This document shows positions 1 through 5,777 of a stretch of DNA of 5,777 nucleotides, in pieces. Numbering within the stretch: the first letter of the stretch is position 1; every line of letters starts with the position of its first letter. The notes below the pieces were generated by a model. It was given only the letters and a program-made list of their open reading frames with translations, searched no databases and was not told the origin of the DNA. A program made the position numbers and the translations under genes. The stretch comes from an uncultured Veillonella sp. (GTDB taxonomy: Bacteria; Bacillota; Negativicutes; Veillonellales; Veillonellaceae): assembly GCA_900757715.1 (NCBI GenBank), contig CAAEOZ010000261.1:1-5777 (forward strand). The letters run 5' to 3'.

Positions 1-2
1 TC

Positions 3-266
3 ATACAGGAGGAAGAATATACTTATCAAACCTATTTCCAGTTTTTAACTTCCAATCAGATTCAGTTGCTGAAAGCTATAGCCAAAGAGGAAATTGTAAG
101 TGAGATTAACAGTGCCACATTCATAAAGAAATATGATTTAAAAGGAGCCAGCAGCATAAATGTAGCATTAAAGTCTTCAATTAATAAGGAGTCTGTCTTA
201 AAAGAGCAGCAAGGATATATAGTATACGATCGTTTTTTTGCAATTTGGCTCAAAGGACTAGTATGA
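3..266 (+). CDS. C-terminal end of an AAA+ ATP-binding protein (5' partial)
   Basis: The frame is open from the left edge of the window (first full codon at base 3) to a TGA at 264-266, giving 87 residues with the start missing. It resembles the C-terminus of the roughly 370-residue AAA+ ATPases (ATPase_2/archaeal-type ATPase group) that occur in many copies in Bacteroides genomes. The matching stretches are QIQLLKAIAKEEIV, then FIKKYDLKGASSINVALKS, then the closing GYIVYDRFFAIWL. This part of the family is a winged-helix-like module: a helix, a recognition-helix-like ASSINVAL segment, and a beta wing ending in YDRFF.WL. The Walker A and B motifs would lie upstream, outside the window, so ATPase activity is inferred from the family and not seen. 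The cellular role of these proteins is poorly defined. The protein is probably cytoplasmic. An ATG-free run from base 3 to 65 shows that the true start is further left. It converges on the SusCD pair and is probably unrelated to it. Confidence 0.82.
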   Translation: MQEEEYTYQTYFQFLTSNQIQLLKAIAKEEIVSEINSATFIKKYDLKGASSINVALKSSINKESVLKEQQGYIVYDRFFAIWLKGLV

Positions 267-294
267 ATAATTGAAATCTCCATCACTATGAACT

Positions 295-533
295 ATGAAT
301 ACAAAAGGAATTCTTATTGCAATTCTGGCATTGGGAAGCATAACGTTTACCAATGCCCAACAGCCTGCCGGCTATTTCTTCAAGGAATTTACTTCAGGAA
401 AAGTTTCATTGAAATTCACTTCTGAAATTATATTCAAAAGATAAGCAACAACCTGTCAAAGAGTTCATTGAAACAAAAAAGGTCAAGATACCCCAAAAAA
501 GATATACTAAAAGTCTTGAAACGGTTTCAATAA
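295..533 (+). pseudogene. Decayed gene for a small exported protein (signal peptide, then frameshifts)
   Basis: An ATG at 295 opens a 49-codon frame ending with TAA at 442-444. Its first 22 residues are a textbook signal peptide: MNTK, a hydrophobic stretch GILIAILALGSITF, and a cleavage site TNA|Q. The mature part begins QQPAGYFFKEFTSGKVSLKF, which resembles the start of secreted Bacteroides proteins of unknown function that are usually around 200 residues or longer. The similar-looking C-terminal part is then found in other frames. Frame 2 is open from 413 and reads LLKLYSKDKQQPVKEFIETK. Frame 3 then reads YPKKDILKVLKRFQ with a stop at 531-533. The simplest reading is an N-terminal piece joined out of frame to a C-terminal piece, with most of the middle deleted and a second +1 shift around 475-500, near two A6 runs. 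Seen: signal peptide, stop and open frames. Inferred from recall: family similarity and the deletion. The alternative is a genuine 49-residue secreted peptide. No convincing ribosome binding site or promoter precedes it. Confidence 0.42.
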
Positions 534-579
534 AAAGAGGCGTCCGAAAAGTTGAATCTAGTTTCTTCAGGTTCTTATA

Positions 580-621
580 AAAAGCAGAGCAAGCCCCCAC
601 TATTCAGTGAAAGACTTGCTC
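580..621 (-). terminator. Rho-independent terminator of the susC-susD operon
   Basis: Read on the minus strand, bases 621 to 587 form a hairpin. The outer stem is GAGCAAG with CTTGCTC (7 perfect pairs). A middle section pairs UCUU(U) with GGGG through wobble and one C-G pair. An inner stem CACT/AGTG closes a GAAU loop. TGC and then a TTTTT run (583-579) follow at once, which is the classic U tract. On the plus strand the middle section would be C opposite A and would not pair, and no T run follows directly, so the signal points to minus-strand transcription. It lies 46 bases beyond the susD stop codon, where an operon terminator is expected. Confidence 0.8.
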
Positions 622-666
622 ACAGCTTAAAGTTTACTCCTTATTATTTTCTATCAAAGCATCTTA

Positions 667-2250
667 TTACTCTTTATTATCCGTCGTATAGCCTGGAGTC
701 TGTTTCAATTCTTTGTTATTGGTCAAAGTATTAGCATCAATCGGCCATAACAATCGGCTGGAATTTGCAGTAGAATACTTCTCTGTATACCCTAAAGTAC
801 GGATATCATACCACCGTTTTCCTTCATACATTAATTCACGGAGCCGTTCTTTCAAAACAGCTTCCACCGGATTTTCATCACCGGCTACAAAAGGATTATT
901 GGTGTAAAAATCACCTTTGTCATTAGGATAAGCTACAGTAGCCTTATTAGCCTCAAAATACTCTTTACCATAAGCACGTTCACGCACCGCATTGATTTCC
1001 GCTGCAATATCTTCCCCCAACAATGCCTTGGCCTCCGCCAATAACAACAAACAATCTGCATAGCGGTAGATAGGATAGTCATCCAACCAGCTACGTGTAG
1101 AGCTACCAGCTATCATCGTTCCTTGGAATTTATAAGGAATAGGAGCTACATATACCAAATTACCATCAGCATCCTTCTGATAAACAGCCTTTATAGAGCC
1201 TGCCTTGCGTGTATCCCCCTTCAAGAATACTTTATTATAGAAATCTTTCTTAATCTGAAGTCTAATCAAACCATTCATTTCAGCATCTTTAGTATCAGCA
1301 TACGAAACCCCATCTTCATTAAAATAAATGCCTGAAGTCATGTAAGCCTGTTGAGGAACCAAAGTCATTCTATAAGAATCCTTCCACATATCATATTCAT
1401 CTTGTCCGTTATGGATGGTGAAAATGATTTCTTCGTTCTTCTTATTATTATAAGCAAAAACATCGGTAAAATTGCTTTCCAAACCTATTCCCGGACAGTT
1501 TTTAACTTCCTGCAAAGCCGATTTTGCCATGTTATAATCAGTTGCTCCACCGTCCATCTGCTTACCGCTCCACAAATAAACTTCACCTTTCAACATTTTA
1601 GTTGCCCCTAATGACCAATAATGCTTCCCATATTTATAAGAATAATCATTGCCAAATGCTGCTTCTGAAGCAGATATATCATTCTTGATTTGTTCCATTA
1701 CAGCACTTGCAGGAGAAGCCGGTTTCAGGATGTTAGCCAAATCAATGGTAGAACCACTGGTATAATCCAAATGTAAAATTACATCTCCCCATGAACGGAG
1801 CAGATGAAAATACAAGAAAGCACGCATACCATAAGCCTCACCCAAATAATAGTTCTTCGACACCTCTGGCAACAGTTGGGTTTCTGTTGTTTTGGCAATC
1901 ATCAAGTTTATCTGATTAATAACCCCATACAAGTCAGCAAAGTTACTTAGTCCCACATTTTCCGCATTCAGCGAATTATAAGGAAATCTTTCCATTCCTT
2001 GAGTCGCTTCACCACCAAATGGATCATCACCATAAATATCCGCACGAGGTTCACCTAAAATAAAGAGATTATATGTCCGTTCCCTAAGTTGAGCATGCAA
2101 ACCTACATTAAATGCACTGAAATGAGTGTCACTTTTCCAGTAATTGGGATCAGTAATAGTACTTTCTGATTCCAAATCCAAAGAATTGCATCCTGTTGCC
2201 ATCGGCAACAGGGTCATACCAGCTAATACATATATAAATATCTTTTTCAT
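667..2250 (-). CDS. SusD/RagB-family outer-membrane lipoprotein
   Basis: This 527-residue protein is the surface-exposed, substrate-capturing partner of the SusC transporter encoded just upstream. It is typical in length for SusD homologues (about 500-600). The N-terminus is a lipoprotein signal: MKK, a hydrophobic core, and lipobox ATGC with the lipidated Cys at residue 21. The following NSLDLESES is acidic and serine-rich, fitting the surface-export signal of Bacteroidota lipoproteins. Family landmarks run in order: the first TPR-like helix pair YLGEAYGMRAFLYFHLLRSW (135-154); the RagB/SusD core YPIYRYADCLLLLAEAKALL (392-411) followed by INAVRERAYG; the C-terminal ERLRELMYEGKRWYDIRTLG (468-487); LLWPID (500-505); and the closing PGY (519-521). 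No frameshift or internal stop is seen. Start ATG 2248-2250 is chosen because it gives the complete signal peptide and has AGGAAG six bases upstream. It should sit as a lid over the SusC barrel. The ligand cannot be read from the sequence; glycan, glycopeptide or peptide are all possible. Confidence 0.97.
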   Translation of the reverse strand: MKKIFIYVLAGMTLLPMATGCNSLDLESESTITDPNYWKSDTHFSAFNVGLHAQLRERTYNLFILGEPRADIYGDDPFGGEATQGMERFPYNSLNAENVGLSNFADLYGVINQINLMIAKTTETQLLPEVSKNYYLGEAYGMRAFLYFHLLRSWGDVILHLDYTSGSTIDLANILKPASPASAVMEQIKNDISASEAAFGNDYSYKYGKHYWSLGATKMLKGEVYLWSGKQMDGGATDYNMAKSALQEVKNCPGIGLESNFTDVFAYNNKKNEEIIFTIHNGQDEYDMWKDSYRMTLVPQQAYMTSGIYFNEDGVSYADTKDAEMNGLIRLQIKKDFYNKVFLKGDTRKAGSIKAVYQKDADGNLVYVAPIPYKFQGTMIAGSSTRSWLDDYPIYRYADCLLLLAEAKALLGEDIAAEINAVRERAYGKEYFEANKATVAYPNDKGDFYTNNPFVAGDENPVEAVLKERLRELMYEGKRWYDIRTLGYTEKYSTANSSRLLWPIDANTLTNNKELKQTPGYTTDNKE

Positions 2251-2256
2251 AATTAT

Positions 2257-2262
2257 CTTCCT
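2257..2262 (-). promoter_or_regulatory. Ribosome binding site of susD-like gene
   Basis: On the minus strand AGGAAG lies six bases before the susD ATG, inside the 30-base gap after the susC stop. Purine-rich Shine-Dalgarno matches are often weak or absent in Bacteroides, so this supports the chosen start and independent initiation of susD on the shared transcript. No terminator-like hairpin is visible in the gap, which supports co-transcription with susC. Confidence 0.5.
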
Positions 2263-2280
2263 ATTTTAATCTTAATTTAT

Positions 2281-5200
2281 TTAGAATGTTACAGATAATC
2301 CGAACAATACAGTTCTAGGAGTAGGATAACGTCCGTTATCAATACCGCGACCATAGGTAGTACTTACCACCGGTTCGGGAGAAACGCCTTCATAACCGGT
2401 AATATAGAATAAGTTCTGTCCGGTTACATAGACAGAGGCATCGGTCATGTGTACTTTGCTAATCAGTGATTTGGGCAATTGATAACTCAACGTAATTTCA
2501 CGTAAAGCCAAATAATCTCCTTTCTCATAAAAACGTGAGCTATTACTATCAGCCGCAGTATTACTATCGTTGGAACGGGTTATGTTCTTTTTGCTTAACT
2601 GATCTGCATAATAGAACTTGGGCAAATCCGAATTAGGGTTTGCTTCGCTCCAAGTATCTTTCACCTTATCGATAACATTGAAACTACCCTGATATTGTCC
2701 CAATGAACGAGCAGCCAAATCATTGTATAATGTATGACCTAAAGCATAGTCAAAACGAGCATACAATGAAATACCTTTATAACCAAACGTTGTAGAGAAA
2801 CCACCTGTAATATTCGGGAAAATATTACCAACCACGTAGCGATCATACCCATTGATGACATCATCACCATTCATATCTTCCCAACATACATCACCCGGTT
2901 CAATGGGTTGCCATCCTGTTGATTCTTTGTAAGGTTTATTAGTTAACGGATTAATTTGATCGGCCAAGCCCGGACCATAAAGATTCGCAACTTCATCAAT
3001 ACGCATATTAGCATGCTGTTTCACATCATCCCAATCTTTGAAAATATGTTGCTGTTTATAGGCTACCAATTCACCCAACTTACCTCCTTCTTGACGACCT
3101 GCAATCCATTTTGTCGGGAATTTACCATCTGCACCTACTTTTCCAGCAGCGACTTCGTATCCACCAACCCGATTTTTGTCTACACCATTATAAGGCAGGC
3201 TAATTATCTTATTAGCTACAGAAGAAATATTGGCATTCATATCCCAAGTAAAGCCACCTTTATTAATGATGTTAGCCCTGACTTCCGCCTCAAAACCATA
3301 GTTACGCAACGTTCCTTGATTAGTTACAATATCAGAAAATCCGGTATATCCCGGCAATGCTTGTTTCGTCAGCAAATCTTTTGTATCACGGCTGTAATAA
3401 TCCAAAATAAAAGATAACCTATTCTGCAAGAAGCCAATATCCAAACCCACCTCAAATGTCTGACTCTGTTCCCAACGGAGATTAGTATTTAACAGTTTGG
3501 AATTGTAAAGTCCAGTTGCGCCACCATAGTTTTTAGATTCCACTTGTGCATACTCCCCATACACTTCATAGTTACCAATACCGTTTACATTACCATTCAC
3601 ACCATAACTTACACGAGGCTTTAGGTTAGAAATAACTCCTGATACTTTTGAGTCTTTCCAAAAGTCCTCTTCCATAACATTCCAACCGACAGACACGCCT
3701 GGGAAAAATCCCCAACGATTATCTTTCAAACGAGAAATACCATCATAACGCGCTGTAAAAGACAACAGATATTTCATGTTATAGTTATAATTAATACGAC
3801 CAAATCCAGACAATATGCGATAAGCTGTTTTCTCAGTTCTAGTAAAAGTACGATTAGAACCAACATTCAATGTCGGCACATCATCTGTAGGAGAGCCCTG
3901 TGTCTTAGCTTCAAAGTCAAACTGATTGTAGGTATAGTATTCACCACCAATCATCGCTTCCAAGTTATGTTTTTCTGCAAAAGTACCAGTATAAGTCAAA
4001 GAAGCATTCAATTGAACCTGCTGATATTTTTGCACCCACGCTTCTGCCTGACGGGTTGTTTCCGGTGTAGTAGTGGTCTGGGTCTGATAAGCTTTATTGA
4101 ATTTTTCACGCTGGTAATCATAATTCAATAAAGAAGCATTTCCATTCAATACCAATTGTTTGGGAAGAATATCCAAAGTAAAACCGATATTATAAGTAGC
4201 GCGTGTAGTACTGTTCTTCTGGGTAAGTTTATCTCTGTAATAAGCAGGGTTACCATCACCTGTTCCAAATCCGGCTGCCGGAGTACCATCTTCATTCCAA
4301 GGATTCCAAGTAGGGCGCTGAGAACGAGTACGGTAGAAGAATTCGTAAGAACCAATCCACAGTTCCGGACGAGTAGACCAAACATAAGAAACACCAGCTT
4401 TCACATTCAAAATAGGCAATATTTTATATGAGGCGTTGAATGAGCCGCTGAATCGTTGAAAACCTGTTCCCTTAATCATACCATCTTCATTATAGTATCC
4501 CAAACTACTGGCAAAAGTACTTTTATCATTACCGCCTGTAATATTAAGATAATGATCTTGTGTAATGGCACTACTACTGAACACCTCATCATCCAGTTGG
4601 CCTGAATAATCTTTGAATAAAATTTGCTTTCCTTCATAAAATGGATCGTCCATCACAGACCATCCCTCATTTTTCAAATGAGCATTATCATCTGTCAAAT
4701 ACTGGATATCAAACAAGCTGTTTCCAATGCCATATCCTTGCTGAGTATCCACATTAGTACGTCCGGTTCTCAAATATCCCAAACGGTTATAATAGATATA
4801 ATCCTCTGCATTACAGAATTCATACCCTTTGCGAGTAAAGTTCTTACCTATTTTAAATTTATAGTTAATCGAAGTTTTACCTTCCTTTCCACTCTTGGTT
4901 TCTATCAAAATAACACCACCATTTGCACGAGCTCCGTAAATAGCTGTAGAAGCAGCATCTTTTAATATCTGAATAGATTCGATATCAGATGGATTAACAT
5001 CCGACATACTATTACGCACAATACCATCAACAACCACTAAAGCATTACTATTTTCGCCAGTAATTGTCGCCCCACCACGAAGAGTTATATCAGGATTAGT
5101 ACCTGGTTGACCAGTCGTATTTACAACACGCAACCCTGTTACTGAACCTTGTAAAGACTGACCTGCATTACTGTAAGCCGCATTCTTCAATACACTATTG

Positions 5201-5625
5201 TCCAATTTCGAAATTGCTGTAGTCAAAGCAGCGCGTTTCTGCGAACCGCCGTAACCGGTAATCACCACTTCATCCAATACTTCCGTATCATCTTTCAAAA
5301 TGATATTCAACGACTGTCCTACATACTTAATCTCCTGAGTTTTGTAACCGACGAATGAAATCTGAATTACATCTCCATTCTTTACATTGGTTAAAGTGAA
5401 ATTGCCATCAAAATCAGTAATAGTACCATTGGTCGTTCCCTTTACTATTACAGATGCACCAATAACAGTTTCACCTGTACCATCTTTCACCACACCGGTA
5501 CAAGTTTCACTCTGCTGTGTGATTTCTACATCGGTTATGCCTGAGACAGGCACTGCATAAGCTGCTCCAGTTGTTGTTCCCATCAGGAATAGCAGCATAC
5601 TGACTGACTTTAGCCGTTTTAACAT
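2281..5625 (-). CDS. SusC/RagA-family TonB-dependent outer-membrane transporter
   Basis: This 1114-residue protein is the TonB-energised outer-membrane importer that pairs with the SusD-like lipoprotein. Domains in order: a Sec signal peptide (MLKRLKSVSMLLFLMG..., likely cut after AAYA, residue 24); a carboxypeptidase-D-regulatory-like beta-sandwich at about 42-110 (GVVKDGTGETVIGASVIVKG, DFDGNFTL, ISFVGY); a TonB box DEVVITGYG at 118-126; a plug domain at about 127-248 with LVVVDGIVR and the SusC signature LKDAASTAIYGARANGGVIL (221-240) followed by ETKSGK; then the barrel to the C-terminal aromatic F1114 in LFGLSVTF, as expected for insertion by the BAM complex. An Asp/Asn-rich loop DMNGDDVI (917-924) resembles the DxNxDG calcium-loop-like motif common in SusC barrels. 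There is no STN domain between signal peptide and the first sandwich, so it is not the signal-transducing type. The frame is complete, and the length is normal for the family (about 1000-1100). The start at 5623-5625 retains the basic n-region KRLK; an internal Met10 start would lose it. The substrate is unknown. Confidence 0.97.
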   Translation of the reverse strand: MLKRLKSVSMLLFLMGTTTGAAYAVPVSGITDVEITQQSETCTGVVKDGTGETVIGASVIVKGTTNGTITDFDGNFTLTNVKNGDVIQISFVGYKTQEIKYVGQSLNIILKDDTEVLDEVVITGYGGSQKRAALTTAISKLDNSVLKNAAYSNAGQSLQGSVTGLRVVNTTGQPGTNPDITLRGGATITGENSNALVVVDGIVRNSMSDVNPSDIESIQILKDAASTAIYGARANGGVILIETKSGKEGKTSINYKFKIGKNFTRKGYEFCNAEDYIYYNRLGYLRTGRTNVDTQQGYGIGNSLFDIQYLTDDNAHLKNEGWSVMDDPFYEGKQILFKDYSGQLDDEVFSSSAITQDHYLNITGGNDKSTFASSLGYYNEDGMIKGTGFQRFSGSFNASYKILPILNVKAGVSYVWSTRPELWIGSYEFFYRTRSQRPTWNPWNEDGTPAAGFGTGDGNPAYYRDKLTQKNSTTRATYNIGFTLDILPKQLVLNGNASLLNYDYQREKFNKAYQTQTTTTPETTRQAEAWVQKYQQVQLNASLTYTGTFAEKHNLEAMIGGEYYTYNQFDFEAKTQGSPTDDVPTLNVGSNRTFTRTEKTAYRILSGFGRINYNYNMKYLLSFTARYDGISRLKDNRWGFFPGVSVGWNVMEEDFWKDSKVSGVISNLKPRVSYGVNGNVNGIGNYEVYGEYAQVESKNYGGATGLYNSKLLNTNLRWEQSQTFEVGLDIGFLQNRLSFILDYYSRDTKDLLTKQALPGYTGFSDIVTNQGTLRNYGFEAEVRANIINKGGFTWDMNANISSVANKIISLPYNGVDKNRVGGYEVAAGKVGADGKFPTKWIAGRQEGGKLGELVAYKQQHIFKDWDDVKQHANMRIDEVANLYGPGLADQINPLTNKPYKESTGWQPIEPGDVCWEDMNGDDVINGYDRYVVGNIFPNITGGFSTTFGYKGISLYARFDYALGHTLYNDLAARSLGQYQGSFNVIDKVKDTWSEANPNSDLPKFYYADQLSKKNITRSNDSNTAADSNSSRFYEKGDYLALREITLSYQLPKSLISKVHMTDASVYVTGQNLFYITGYEGVSPEPVVSTTYGRGIDNGRYPTPRTVLFGLSVTF

Positions 5626-5675
5626 AGCTGTGATTTTTTTTAATTATTTATTGAAAATCATATAATCCTTTTTGG

Positions 5676-5708
5676 CAAAGTTCTTTTGGAACTATGATAA
5701 TATATAAA
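5676..5708 (-). promoter_or_regulatory. Candidate Bacteroides-type promoter of the susCD operon
   Basis: On the minus strand GAACTTTG (5683 to 5676) matches the Bacteroides -7 consensus TAnnTTTG at five of six fixed positions, with the TTTG core intact and the first T replaced by G. A TTTA (5708 to 5705), one mismatch from the -33 TTTG, lies 21 bases upstream. This would place the transcript start about 45 bases before the susC ATG. The leader between them is A-rich (an A8 run 11-18 bases before the ATG) with no clear Shine-Dalgarno site, as is common in this group. The assignment rests only on consensus matching in AT-rich DNA, where weak matches are frequent. Confidence 0.35.
5679..5693. 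repeat. Inverted repeat AGTTC-N5-GAACT, possible operator
   Basis: Two perfect 5-base arms, AGTTC (5679-5683) and GAACT (5689-5693), flank a TTTTG spacer. The right-hand part overlaps the candidate -7 element of the susC promoter, a position where a bound repressor would block RNA polymerase. Short arms like these also arise by chance, and no known regulator consensus is recognised. Confidence 0.25.
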
Positions 5709-5777
5709 TATCTGGAAATCACTATATTAAAATAATAGGCATACAGGATGAATATGTAAATAAGGGAAATAGAAGCA

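Noticed and set aside
231..266. Possible promoter for the decayed gene, with TTTG at 237-240 and TAGTATGA at 259-266
   Set aside because: The second element matches only three of six fixed positions of the Bacteroides -7 consensus, which is no better than background in AT-rich DNA.
62..286. 74-codon minus-strand frame opposite the ATPase tail
   Set aside because: The plus frame here matches a recognisable ATPase C-terminus. The antisense frame has no family resemblance and no initiation signal.
288..425. Alternative ATG at 288 opening a 45-codon plus frame
   Set aside because: Its product has no signal peptide or recognisable motif, while the ATG seven bases later gives a clear signal peptide.
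2956..3417. 153-codon open frame on the plus strand inside susC
   Set aside because: It is fully antisense to a well-supported SusC reading frame, has no recognisable domain or ribosome binding site, and its composition is what the complement of a barrel-coding gene produces.
4146..4394. 82-codon minus-strand frame in a different phase inside susC
   Set aside because: It overlaps the uninterrupted SusC barrel frame, which reads through with typical family sequence, so there is no reason to invoke a frameshift or nested gene.
5630..5658. Possible hairpin GATTTT...AAAATC in the susC leader
   Set aside because: It has six A/T-dominated pairs and a long A-rich loop, too weak to support a riboswitch or attenuator call.
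2231..5713. 13-base repeat TATATAAATATCT at 2231-2243 and 5701-5713
   Set aside because: It is low-complexity AT sequence; the first copy is explained by the susD signal-peptide codons and the second lies in the AT-rich promoter region.

Overview
The window comes from a member of the Bacteroidota, most likely a gut Bacteroides/Phocaeicola-type organism (order Bacteroidales). The evidence is an adjacent SusC/SusD outer-membrane uptake pair, an AT-rich Bacteroides-style leader without a strong Shine-Dalgarno site before susC, and a neighbouring ATPase tail of a type common in that order. The species cannot be fixed from this sequence alone.

Layout. Bases 3-266 (+) are the last 87 codons of an AAA+ ATPase whose start lies outside the window. 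Bases 267-666 hold no intact gene. They contain a probable decayed gene for a small exported protein (295-533, +), with a clear signal peptide but a reading frame broken at least twice, and then a strong minus-strand terminator hairpin (580-621). Bases 667-2250 (-) encode a SusD-like lipoprotein and 2281-5625 (-) a SusC-like TonB-dependent transporter, separated by 30 bases. Bases 5626-5777 are the leader and promoter region of the pair, with one candidate Bacteroides -7/-33 promoter and a small inverted repeat overlapping it.

How the genes work together. SusC should form the outer-membrane barrel, opened by TonB/ExbBD energy through its TonB box. SusD is the lipid-anchored lid that captures ligand at the cell surface. 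The pair is transcribed right to left, susC first, and appears to end at the terminator 46 bases past the susD stop. No glycoside hydrolase, sulfatase, peptidase, surface glycan-binding protein or regulator accompanies it here, so the substrate cannot be named. The SusC has no N-terminal STN signalling domain, so direct control by a FecR-type anti-sigma factor is not expected. The ATPase and the decayed gene face the pair convergently and look functionally unrelated to it.

No previously undescribed system is evident. The most interesting points are the apparently self-contained two-gene SusCD operon, the decayed exported-protein gene, and the small inverted repeat over the putative promoter.
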